A DNA stretch of 64,000 nt, from the NCBI RefSeq assembly GCF_001039355.2, contig NW_019773958.1, positions 1,084,177 to 1,148,176 of the forward strand, in the 5' to 3' direction. The notes below the pieces were generated by a model, which did no database searches, was not told where the DNA came from, and saw nothing but the letters and a program-made list of their open reading frames with translations. Source of the DNA: Lingula anatina (taxonomy: Eukaryota > Brachiopoda > Lingulata > Lingulida > Lingulidae). Within the stretch, counting starts at the first letter, position 1. Every line of letters starts with the position of its first letter. Made by a program: the position numbers and the translations under genes. Positions 47,179 through 58,400 of the stretch are shown here, one piece after another.

Positions 47179-48682
47179 TAATAAGAACATTGCTGAAATT
47201 TTGGGCTGCAAAAATCCACATTATGAAATTTCCGGTTCAATCCTTGGTTAAATGTATAACCTGCTTAATTTTGCAGATCCTGATTTTACCCCTATGCAAT
47301 AAATTAGCACACTCACTCAACATGTAAACACTGTCAAGTACTGTGAAATAGATTTCACATCATTCATTTGGGATCATTAATGTCAGTGTCGTTATTGGAA
47401 GGCCAGGCACTTATATGTTATACTCCATACTTCATTTTTATAAGAATTGGAGGCATACGGACTTCCATGTCGCGTGATAATTTTCACATCTTCATACCGT
47501 TTTTGTGTGTATACGTTTAAAATACTGAGCCAGTTTTTACATCTGTTCATTGACAGTCACAATTATTACCAACCCAGCCCAGGAGTTGGTTCTATGAATA
47601 AATAAAAGAATGAATGAATGTTTTATTAAACGAATGACTAGAAAAATTGTTAACCAAATACAATATTGTTATTTGCAAACTTAGCTTATCGCTGGATAAG
47701 CTGGTATCTGCATTTTCACCAAAAGTCCTTTTCAAACGTTTGAGAACTGCGTTAGTTGTTTTGATAACTTCAAATCTGAATGGTTCTTTTGTGTCTTCAT
47801 AAGAATGAAACGCATTCTTTGAAACCCAAATTATTAGTTTAAGTTTCAGTCTGATTGAATGATATTTCACTTGGATAATGTTTCCTGTATCACATTTAAA
47901 TTTTCTACTTTTAAAACAAAGCAAAACAAAACAAAACTAAAAAATGTGCTTCCCTTGCGTTTACCTTACGTGAGGTTAATATCTGCGAAATAAAAAAAAT
48001 ACACGTTAGGTTTTGAATTATTCAAAAATCATAAATGCTCTTGACTATTGAGTGCTTGTAAGTACATTTGAATAAGAAATCAATATAATACCCATTGGCA
48101 CATGGCCGTGAGTATAAATAGGCAGATAGGTTTTAGTTTTAGGTGCAACTGTTAGATTTTATGAATGTTAACCTTGGCATCGAAGTACACGTGGAAAAAC
48201 GGAAGGACAAACGCGGAGAAGTTCTACCACCAAATGTAGAATACATGGTTAATTGCATGGGCGATATTGGAATTTGAACTAAATGCCCGAACTTACAGTG
48301 AACATTACCTTGACATCCTCTACGGTCTATCAGGCACTCGATGAATACTGGATGGACATTTGCAAATATGTAGATTAGTTTACTAAGTAGAAAAAGTGCC
48401 TTAAGATGTGTACAGCACTCGGATGCATGAGACACTTCCTCTGTCAACCAAAATATGTATACTCGTTACAAGTCGTTGTAACATTTCTGGAGGCAGTACC
48501 ACGAGGAAGTACCATTCTATTCGACTTCTGAATATAGACAGGTATCAGTGGACGAACATTTTCTTCTTAACTTATCCTGTTTTATACGAGTTATTTTCCT
48601 TCTGGTAAGGGTATTTCTATCAAACCACTTCTATAACACAAGTCTTTAATTTTTCATTGTGTTGCCAAATTATTTGTCAAGC
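47179..48682. other. Intergenic, upstream of GPCR
   Basis: Nothing recognised on either strand. A short tgaatgaatg repeat lies at about 47608-47622. The GPCR 5' UTR must lie at the end; no TATA box is obvious. Confidence 0.4.
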
Positions 48683-49705
48683 ATGGCTGGAATCTACGCG
48701 GCGGAATGCTGGAACTACTTGGGGGCCTGCAATAGGATAGCAGTATACGTTTTCACTGCTCTGTCATCTCTCGGGAACGTATGTACCATAGCAGTGATTT
48801 TAGCCAGCCAAAGACTCAGGCGAAAGTCAACTTTTGTGTTTTTCCTGTTCCTGGCTATCGCTGACGTGTCCGTCATGGTACAACTGACAACAGACTGCGC
48901 ACTATACGACACCGTTTATGTGGACAACTCCACTGGATTAAGATGCGTATTTGAAAACGTGCAATCATGGGTAGCTCATAGCACTTTATATTTGTCATAC
49001 ATCATTATTGTTATGGTGACATTGGAACGCTTCTGCGTTGTATTTTTCCCTTTTCGTGGTCCCGAGGTTTTTGCCCACAAGCACGTGCTGTGGATGTGCG
49101 TAATGATTACTTTGGTCTGTTTTGGTTGTAATGTGTATCATCTCTGCCACACGGTGGCGTATTATGCGGATAGCCTGTGCGACTTTAGTCAAGCGCCGGA
49201 CGTATTTAGTGAAATACGCAATTATTCTACGTTCATTTTAGCTACAGGAGCTTGGTCAGTGCTTCTTGTACTTTGCATAGCCATTGCCCTTCAACTGAAG
49301 CGAGCGACAAAAATGCAAAAGAAACTGACAAGATCAACTCGCAGATCTAGTTGCAAGTACAGAAAAACTCACTGTATGTTGCTGTGCAATGTCGTAGCTT
49401 TCCTTGTACTAGTAGGCCCTGTTCGAGTAACGGACTTCTTAACAAGAATAATGTCGAATGTTCCTATTCCTTCAGAAGTCCGGGACTTGTTGTGGCTCCT
49501 GAGTAAAGTGAACCACTGCATTAACTTCGTCCTGTATGTTTGCAGCAGCACAGAGTTTCGAAGAGAGACGCTGAATTTATTAAATCCGAAAAAACGCCGA
49601 CGACATAGTCAGTTGAGCTGGAGCAATCAACCTGGTGCGACAACGATCTCAGGTTTAACAGCGGCCACTGTTTCGCATACGAGGACAGCCGAGAATGAAG
49701 TATGA
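48683..49705 (+). CDS. Rhodopsin-family (class A) GPCR, orphan, single exon
   Basis: 340 residues, intronless. TM1 about 19-40 with N32 in SSLGNVC; TM2 51-73 with LAIAD (D61); C88 before TM3 and C166 in the second extracellular loop form the usual disulfide; TM3 99-121 ends in E115-R116-F117, an ERF form of the DRY motif; TM4 134-154; TM5 183-205; a basic third loop (KRATKMQKK, STRRSSCKYRK); TM6 231-253 with P246; TM7 269-289 with N281-F-V-L-Y285, an NPxxY variant with F for P. The tail has KKRRRHSQ and many Ser/Thr. It has the general look of invertebrate neuropeptide receptors (FMRFamide/TRH-like group); ligand unknown. The frame extends upstream to 48659 without an ATG, so 48683 is the start. 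Confidence 0.85.
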   Translation: MAGIYAAECWNYLGACNRIAVYVFTALSSLGNVCTIAVILASQRLRRKSTFVFFLFLAIADVSVMVQLTTDCALYDTVYVDNSTGLRCVFENVQSWVAHSTLYLSYIIIVMVTLERFCVVFFPFRGPEVFAHKHVLWMCVMITLVCFGCNVYHLCHTVAYYADSLCDFSQAPDVFSEIRNYSTFILATGAWSVLLVLCIAIALQLKRATKMQKKLTRSTRRSSCKYRKTHCMLLCNVVAFLVLVGPVRVTDFLTRIMSNVPIPSEVRDLLWLLSKVNHCINFVLYVCSSTEFRRETLNLLNPKKRRRHSQLSWSNQPGATTISGLTAATVSHTRTAENEV

Positions 49706-50878
49706 TGTGACAATGGTCTTCGGAGAGCCGTTCTCACATTCAAATTACAAAGACAATTTTATTAAACTTGTGCTTAGTACAGGGTCGCTGGATGAAAAGT
49801 ATATGGGGATCGGGGCTGATGTAAAAGGCTTACGATATACAATATGGTCAACATGCAATGTAAGCAGGTTGTTGGCCAACAGCTTCTTCGACTTATCTAC
49901 ACGCCGACTAAAGTAAAACACCAAGAGACTTAAAATGGATTAGGAGAAAGGAAAAAGGCTCACCGTTTTTTTTCCACAAAAAATTCTGGAGAGGAGGAGG
50001 GAACTCCCCCTCCCACAGCCTACGACCCTGTAGTAAAGATTTGTGACATTGTAACTAGGATCCATCCTAGATTTTAACAACTATAACTGTGTAGTTCTTT
50101 GTATATTAATGCACAGACAATCATGCAGTCTTCATTTTGCACACCGACTATGAATAGAAGGCAGTAGTAGTGCAGTTCCAGGTATAGTTGGACTTTATAT
50201 CATTTCAAGGGCGGATCCAAAGATATTTTGTGACAGACTTCTTAATTATCTTTAATGATCCACCCTCCATTTTTGACCGTCTTCCGACAGAAAAAATTAG
50301 ATACCCGTCAATGTAAACCAGAAAATCTGACCGTCTTCCGGAAGACCCAGAAGACGGCCTAAATCCGCCCCTGCATTTAATATAGAGTAAAACTATTACA
50401 TCTCAATTTTATCAAAGTCGCGATTTGTATGACAAGGTAAACTTGTATCTTTAATTTCTATCTCTTCAATGCGTTTTTCGTCGGTCTGTCATTTTAACAT
50501 TAAATGTTTTAGAGACGTCAGTCCCAAATGCATATCTACTTCTTTAAACCAAACGCATAATAATATTATTCATTAGATTATTATTTTATAATATTATTGT
50601 AAAATTTGACATAAAAATACATGTAACTTTACACTAATATATGACTTCTCCTTGACATGAGATTGAAATCGTTGCAGGTATGTCCCAATATTTTGTGCAA
50701 GTTGAACACGACAAATTAAGAATATTACATATATAAAGAATGTTTTAAAACAAGTCAAGGGCTAATCTTCTAAGCTTCAGAGTTTTTCAACCAAAAATTT
50801 TCCACTGATAAGTTTGTATATATATTTTTGCAAGGCTTGATGTGGTTCGGAATAGATCAAAGATGCACTGAAGTTTGT
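49706..50878. other. Intergenic between GPCR and DUF1647-like gene
   Basis: No gene seen. The hexanucleotide-rich text gaccgtcttccg occurs at about 50276 and 50329, and cggaagac follows, forming a small imperfect inverted repeat. The genes are convergent, so both 3' UTRs lie here. Confidence 0.4.
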
Positions 50879-52529
50879 CTAGTGATTGTCAATTGCCCCA
50901 CCACACTTTTTGATACGTTTGACGTAAGTCACCGACCTTTGCCGCGCTGTGAACAGCACCCGTGTCGTCGGCTGGTTCTCATTTGCGGGCACTTCGCTGC
51001 GGATATGGGTTACAAATTCACTATGTGCTCGGACGCATACGCCTTTCGCGCTATGAATCAGTACACTAAGGGCTGCCTGGTCGAAGCGATGGTTATTTTT
51101 GGAGGCACCCCTTGGGGAATTGCAGTCTTTGTTTAGGGCACACTTTACCCATAGAGTCAAAATGTGCCTGTGAGCTAGTCCGTCTTTGGTCCAACCGGTC
51201 AGACCCCCAGCGTAGGAAGGGTTTCCCCAAAATGCCTCTTTCTTCACGTGAAGAGCCTTATACATGCCATCCGCAATCAGCCGTGTCATATCGAAGTCCT
51301 GTCTTTGAACGAAAAAGTGACCGTCCTGTTCGAGAAGCTTTTCTATTTCATTTAGTGGACCTCTGAATTCAGTCCCTGCGTCAATCCATAAAATCTTTCC
51401 AAATTTTTCTAACGCTTTTTGTACGACCAAAGGTTTCCAAGCGAACTGGTGCAAGTCGGACACGTGCTTTGGGTATTCGCTGAAGTCGAATCGCTCGTAA
51501 GTGACTCTACACCAGGTTTTAACTTCAGTGACCTCATCAGGAGTTAAACCCAGGTCGTACACCACAATCTTACGGTAGGGCTCCCAGAAGTGGATAGAGC
51601 CGATGAAATTTCTTAATCCTCGTTTGAAGTATCCGGTATTTGCCCCAGTGATGAGGGTAAAGTTCTTTCTTTTAATTAAATCTGAAACGGACATGTTTAC
51701 ATAAAGATTGAATAGCATATAATGATATGGTATGTATTGAATATGTAAACGACTCACAACGCACTAATCGTCAATTTGTAATTCGAATTAAAGTTTATCT
51801 GTCTTGTTAAAATTTTGTCACTGTGAAATGTAGGCCTACAGTTTATTGTATATGCTAGTTTTTTGTCATTATTGATATTGTTTTCTATACATGAAGTTGG
51901 TACTTGAATTTATGTCCATACGCTGAAGAAAGACTTCAGCAGCCTGTATTAAAATATGTGTATTACAGTCTGTTGAAGCGACAGGATATCACTCGAGCTT
52001 CACAAGTTGACTGAAAACGGCCTTTTTATCAACAGAATTTCTTTGCTTTTTCATTAAAATAGCAAGCACATGCAAATGCCATACTGTACTGTACCTGGGT
52101 TGGTCTCCAATAGGATCCTTAATTATGAAAATCAGAGTGAAAAACATGGGATTTTGGACAGAAAAAAATATAAATTCAACGATTTTCCCTATCAATGTAT
52201 CGTACTTACAAGAATTACGATGATCTCAAAAACCCAATGACAATATTTTTGATTTATATTTTTTAACATCTTCAACTACAGATAATGAGCCAAGAAATGT
52301 TTCCTTCAACGCAAGTTTGCACCCATTTAAGATGCAATGCAACTGCCAAGAATATAATTCTTCCTTTACGTAAGTCCGTTATTACGGACGAGAAACAACT
52401 AAACACACCTTTTGTAGCCGGCGATGATATGAAGTTATTGATACCAATCATGCCGACGAACATGAGGCCGGTGATTAAGCTGCAGATGGCAATTTTTGGT
52501 AATACGCCCACCCGACGCTGTTGCAGCAT
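50879..52529 (-). CDS. DUF1647-like type II membrane protein, putative glycosyltransferase fold
   Basis: Exons 52529-52370 and 51681-50879 with a phase-1 intron (donor ttac|gtaaag, acceptor cgtttcag) give 320 residues. The N-terminus has a basic patch (MLQQRR), then a hydrophobic stretch of about 20 residues (IAICSLITGLMFVGMIGINN), a type II signal anchor typical of Golgi enzymes. The lumenal part has FTLITGANTGYF, IVVYDLGLTPDEV, WCRVTYERFDFSEYP, FAWKPLVVQKALEKFGKILW, then WIDAGTEF, an acidic motif in the place of a DxD, and HRFDQAALSVLI. This set of motifs is that of the DUF1647 family. Enzyme activity is not proved. The frame open upstream of 51681 (in-frame Met at 51757) is intronic, and 52529 is the first ATG in frame. 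Confidence 0.8.
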
Positions 52530-55457
52530 TTCAATCTTTACCAGAGGAGGAACTTGAACTAAAGGGAAATCGGCGTTTTTTTTCTTTTTTTCGCTTATGT
52601 GAAAAGAAATCTTCAGAGCAGCATTCACGTTAAACCGTGAGCTTGATCAATGGGTGAATCTGAAAAGCATACCACAATAAAAAAGATAAATAAATGCTTA
52701 AAATCAGTGGAATTATAAGTATAGTGTATTGGTCAAAATAAAATGTGAGATGGAAGTATCAATAGGCTGTCAACGTCCCAGGGACAGAGTTGGAAAATAA
52801 GGATGAAATTATTCTAAGTTGGCTCTACAAGGCCAATAGTGTTTAACTGAGCCAACTATAGCCCGGGTCTCCCCTACCTACCGAAAAAAAAGAAAAGCCG
52901 CCAGGGGAGGCACTCAATTAAGCTAAACGTAGTGATACTGATCAAAGTCACCACATAACTTCATATCGATACACTACACACTGAGAATAAATAAGCTATT
53001 ATTGAGTGTGTGTGTGTGTTGGGGCAGGGGGGTAGGCCAACCGCCGTTCCTTTCATGATGACAAGACGGTTTTGTCGGCCCTACTCCGAAACGGTGTGGT
53101 GAAGAAACGATGTAAGAGAGTGCCGACACAGGAATGTATTGACCCGGATAATATGTTCGTATGTTAGGCCTATATCGTACGTTTACTGTTTGACCTAGGG
53201 AAATAAAGACGAGGGGGAGTTATGATGCATCTAAGTACAGGTGAGGAGAGTATATCAATGTGAGGTTGTCATGATAAGGGGGCTAGTGTAAACAAAAAAG
53301 ATATGATCGCAACACCGCCACGTAATTCGAAGTTAGAATACAAGACGACAACAGAATAGAAGGTACCCGATCAACAAAGTAAAGTAAATTTCTCAGATCA
53401 TCCCAACTAATATTCGTGTTATCTTGAGACGAGGGATCTAAGTTCACCATAGTCTTACCTGCACTGACAAAGAAATATCGATCTCACGAGTCCTTTTTTG
53501 GCATCCGTGGATTTTGAGCTTTATGCTCTGCCAACTACAAAATGGTAAACTTTTCCAGTCGGTGCTTGGCGAGTTCAGGCAGACAACTCAGACTAGAAGA
53601 TTTTCTTCTTTTTGAAACAGGAAGCACGATGTGAACATTTTCACAATAACCGTAATGACAGGCTGTCAACACGCAATAAGATATAGAATATTTTTATCTA
53701 GAATGATCTAACTTACAAATTGTGTGACTGTCCTTCCGTCAGTTCTAACCAGCATGGTGCAGAAATGGACTGAACTACCTGTTTTATCAAGGTGACTTGT
53801 GTTGTTATAATGTGTGTAGATAATGTGTATAAAATCTGAGTTCTTGTACATAATAAACACACTTTTGATTTGGAACTGAAGATGTGATGTTGTTAATTGT
53901 TATCTTCCCTCTCCCCGACAAGCGATATTTTAGAACGAACCTGGGTAGGGAGTATCATGGACCCCTACATACGCCCCTATTTATTTAATGATTCAATTGA
54001 CCTTTTAAAAGATAGCCAAATCAAAATTAATAGAAAATGTTGAAATAGGTCAACATATTGTTAAGGTCCACTAAATGCATGTGATGAAATCACTCATTTA
54101 CATATTATGTTTATACTTGTAATCAGTCAGCACATTATCATTCACCTTACTTCAGTCTTGAATGAATATTTATCATCCTCTGTATAGGTATACCTGATAA
54201 GTAGAACTGATATAACTTAAAAGTAGAAGCCCTCAATTGTTATCTATTGCATTGCAATTAGTATTTAAATGAGTTGCTGCCACTGTGGCATGCAGATAGA
54301 TTCTCTGGTGATAATGTGTATAAAGGCTGAATGCTTGGACTTAATAAAGGACTTTTAGACTTGGAACTGAAGATGTGAGTTTGTAGTTATATTCCCTCTC
54401 CCATGCATCAGTGACAAGTAAAATATTAGAAGAACCTGGGTAGGGTGGAACATGGACCCCTACAATATGAAACGGCTTATCTTTGGGCTTATTATTTAAA
54501 AGAATATCCGATAAACTACAATGTTTATAAAACATAGCCCTTTATCTCATTAACCTTTGAAAAGTGACATGCATATTTAGATCGAAATTTTCGTTTTGTC
54601 ACACACTATTTTGAGATAGGCCCACTCACGGATAGATGGCGCCACTTATTAATCCCATCTCTAAAAGAGCGCGCTGGGGTAGAATGCAGCAAATGTTCTG
54701 GATTGATGTGTTTACATGGGGATTATAAGTAACCTGAATATTATAATGTGTTCTCATTCCATCACCAGCCCTTTCAGTTGACTTACACCCCACCCCCAAA
54801 AAATTAAATAAATAAACCAAGAAATAGAATAATAAAAATAATAAGCGAAAATTGTGGAAGACTGCTGTAGATGCATGCATTAAACTTCAGATCTGTGTAT
54901 TTTGTCCATAATATAGGTGGCAGACTTCAACAATTGTTGAGAGCTTTTTTTCCAAGTGGTTTCGCTAAAGTGGGCAGCTATCAATCACCTTCCTCTTAAC
55001 AAAACGCTTTCTATCGATCCTGTCAGTGCTTTACCAACCGCGCCTGGCAGATCGATGCTTTAACAAAGGTACCACCCTGCTTGTATTGGTTACCAAATGA
55101 CAATCAATGAACGGAACAGACTCCGACATCGGCACATTATCCACTTCGATGTTGCTTGGGGTTTCCATTAATCGGGAATATGTATATTAATTGGATTACA
55201 TTGAAAACCCATATTCCATATATTTACCATTGTTGCTGGGCCCGTAAACTGGTTCGTGGTACCTATATTCCTTCCTGTAAAGTATTACCGTATTACCATC
55301 GTACCGGTATCAAATTACATTAAAAATGCATGAAGCACCGCTGCCATTTTGAGTGAAAAGTTTGCTGCATTAGGACCATTTATAGAGCTGCCTACATGAA
55401 AATGATGATACCTTAACGGTGTCCGCTAAAAAGAACGGAAAGTGGTGAAAAAAGAAG
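52530..55457. other. Intergenic with LTR-like direct repeats
   Basis: About 2.9 kb between divergent genes, with no coding exon seen. A TG dinucleotide run lies at 53006-53020. The pair of direct repeats is listed separately. Confidence 0.45.
53819..54466 (+). repeat. Pair of LTR-like direct repeats (53819-53970 and 54310-54466)
   Basis: Both copies run gataatgtgtataaa, a TATA-like box, then AATAAA about 25 bases on, ttggaactgaagatgtga, a pyrimidine patch (ttccctctcc), gaacctgggtaggg and catggacccctaca. Identity is roughly 70-75 percent by eye. Promoter, polyadenylation signal and a conserved end are what an LTR has, but only 340 bases lie between the copies and no gag/pol is present. Diverged solo-LTR-like or SINE/TRIM-like copies are possible. 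Confidence 0.5.
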
Positions 55458-58400
55458 ATGAGTTTTAAGAAATCGCCATTGTACAAAATTCTCACTTCCC
55501 GGTCGCCAGACACGGTAAAGAAAGCATTGGAATACATTCGAACGGATGAAAATTTCGATGCGGATCTGAGCGAGAAGAACGGGGAGGGCTACCTTCATTT
55601 GGTCGCCATTTTAGAAGGTGAAAACAAGAAAGTCAAAGGTGTTCCAAGCCTGGTTCCCGTGGTATACGCTTTGGCAAATGGCGGCATTGAAGTGGACGGC
55701 CAGGATAATCGCGGCAACACAGCCCTCCACACCGCGGTGATGTGCGACGCCGGAGGAGCTCTGGTGAACGCTTTGTTCAAAGTCGGCGTCGACCCCACCA
55801 TCACCAACAAAGAAGGCAACACGGCTGGAGACTACGTGCCGGACGATGAAAGTTCCACCCTGTACGCCACCTTTGAGATGCTTTTCCCTGGTCTTTGGAA
55901 GGCAGTGGAGGATGGGGAAGCTGACAAGGTGGAGGAGCTCCTGGACTACTGGTGTAAGATCGACCAAGTTAAGTTTCGGAAGTCTATTCTGGAGATGGCC
56001 AGAGAGAAAGAGAATGAGAGAATCGTAGAATGTTTGGAAAAGGCAGGGAGAACCAACGAAATGGTTCACTCTGCCCTGGGCGGGGACTCAGCCAAGGTGA
56101 AAAATCTCCTCAAGGATGGGGATAAAGTTAACATGGACACGGTGGATGAAAGTTACATGGATGAGAATGGACACGTGGTTCCAATGCCTCTCTTAGGAGT
56201 AGTCGGACTGTACGGTCTGAACGACGTGGTGAAGGTACTGGTCAGAAAAGGCGCAGACGTCAACAGTCGAGTTTTGAACCCAACCACAGGTGAAAAACAG
56301 CCTTTGTTTTATTATGTCATGAAGCGCTCCAAAACGGTTAATGTGGATTTTGTCCGAACCTTGGAGAAGGCAGATTTGTCCTTGATCACAGACGACAAGC
56401 ACGATATTCTTTGGCGCGCTTTTGATCGCGGGTACCCCCTTGAAGTGATGGAGTACCTCAATGACAATGACTTTTCACTGTTTGAGTACAGTCGACAGGG
56501 GCACACTTTGCGCCAGAAAATCATGATCAGGTCCATTGGACTGCCCGAGGACGAACAGAGAAAAAACCTTCTCTTTGTCGACGAACACATCCTGGGCTAC
56601 GCAGCAAATGGGAACTTGGAGCGGTTGAAGGGATTGGCCTTAGATGGCTATTATGACCTGAACGTGGAGAATCACAAGGGGAAAAAAGCCGCTTCGCTGG
56701 CCAGGAAAAAGGGTCATGACGAAGTTGCCAATTTCCTAGAAGAATTAGACGATTTCCAGGTAATAATTTTCAGATTTATTGTGTATTTATTGTGTATTAT
56801 TATTGTTAAGGGTTATACGTTAAGTATATGTCCATATGATGTAAGCAAACGTTATTTTTCCTCTCAGGATTCAGTGTAAGTCCACCTCTGCGGCCACCAT
56901 TGTCCAATGTCGATTTGCCGTATCTTCTGTCAACGGCTTAGCAACAGTAGTTTCTATTGTATTTGAATAGCATGTCACTCACGGCAATCAAAACGGACCT
57001 ATTTGGCATATCCTGCATAGTCGTAGGGTATGTTAAGGGAGGAGCTATTATCTCTTTTCCAGATTTAAGAAGTATTTTTGTGAGATATTGATAGCGCGTA
57101 AGTCTTTTAATTTTTTCAGAGGCTAAGTCTCTAATTTTTTCATTAGTCAAAGATGTTTAGTTCTGTAGTGTATATAAATACCAAAGTTCAATATATAAGA
57201 TGTTAAGTTAAAGTCTCAACAGAAAAGAGATACATAATACAAATATTTAAACAAGACCGTAGACTGAAAATTAATCAAAACGTACATGAAAACATAATAC
57301 CAAAAAATAAAATTTCTCTTACTTCTAAATATTGGCAACAGGTCTTGGCTGTAAAATGAATCATGTTATCACTATTACTCAAGAATAAAAAATACATTAT
57401 TCAGATAATTGACACATTCTTTCTGGAACAGATAATTTTCCATATCCTTCTTCGCAGGGGGGGGGGCACCCCATATCTGACCTTAGCCAGTGCACAGGAG
57501 GTAAAGCCCTATAAAAACTTCACTGAATTGGAGGCTTTCAAAAGCTAACCCTTCTTTCAAGTACTTTCAACAGTCTACAGTCCTACACATAAATTAAATT
57601 ATCTCGCGTCGTCGCACGATGTCCTGTTGTTCATGGTAGCTATTATATCTGTTCTTCAGTGCCCCTGTGATAGAGAGTCCGCTTCCCATCCATTCCTACA
57701 GGTAAGCCCCGCCCTAGATTTTGACCCACTTATTGCTAGGTCAGGCTAACCCTAACCATTATAACTAAATGGAAGGCAGACTTTCTGTTACACCGGACAC
57801 GCGGGCTTTGCTGAAACAGGAAAGTTAATAGAAAACGTGCCACTATTAACTCATTCTCATGGGTTGACAATAAATAATAAGTGCAAATAATGCGGGACTT
57901 ATCGATCACTACAATGAGTAAACATGGATAATCGGGCACACTTCAGAGAATAAAGGGGACTGGTGTTGATCGATAGCGTCATCTTTACCTGGGCATATAT
58001 CTAGTGTGCTTAGATGGCATCCTGTTGTTAGGCAATCCGCTCTCATTTCTCACTTCTAGAATCCACCGAACTCCCCCTCTTTCCCCTTGATCATTGCATT
58101 ATTTCAGGTCTTCAGCTCAGATCTGCCAAATATCAATTTGCCTCGTCATAACGACCTGCTAGAAAAACCAAAACAAAGGACAAATCGAAGTAGGACACGA
58201 CAATAAAATCGACAAAAACCAATCAACCTTGAACTCTTTTTGGGCCTCTTTCTTCACCAGCCACGTCTCTCCAAATTTTCGGTATTTTCTGTATTCTAAC
58301 ATTGCATGTATATTTAGTTTTGTTTCTCTATAGTTGTTAATATTTTGTTAATATCCTTAAAAGTGATGACGTCTATCCTATTTTGAAAAAAAAAAAAACA

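Noticed and set aside
48139-48447. Minus-strand 102-residue ORF upstream of the GPCR
   Set aside because: No domain, no splice support and no similarity recognised.
55611-56069. Minus-strand 152-residue ORF
   Set aside because: Opposite-strand shadow of the ankyrin first exon, with no family similarity.
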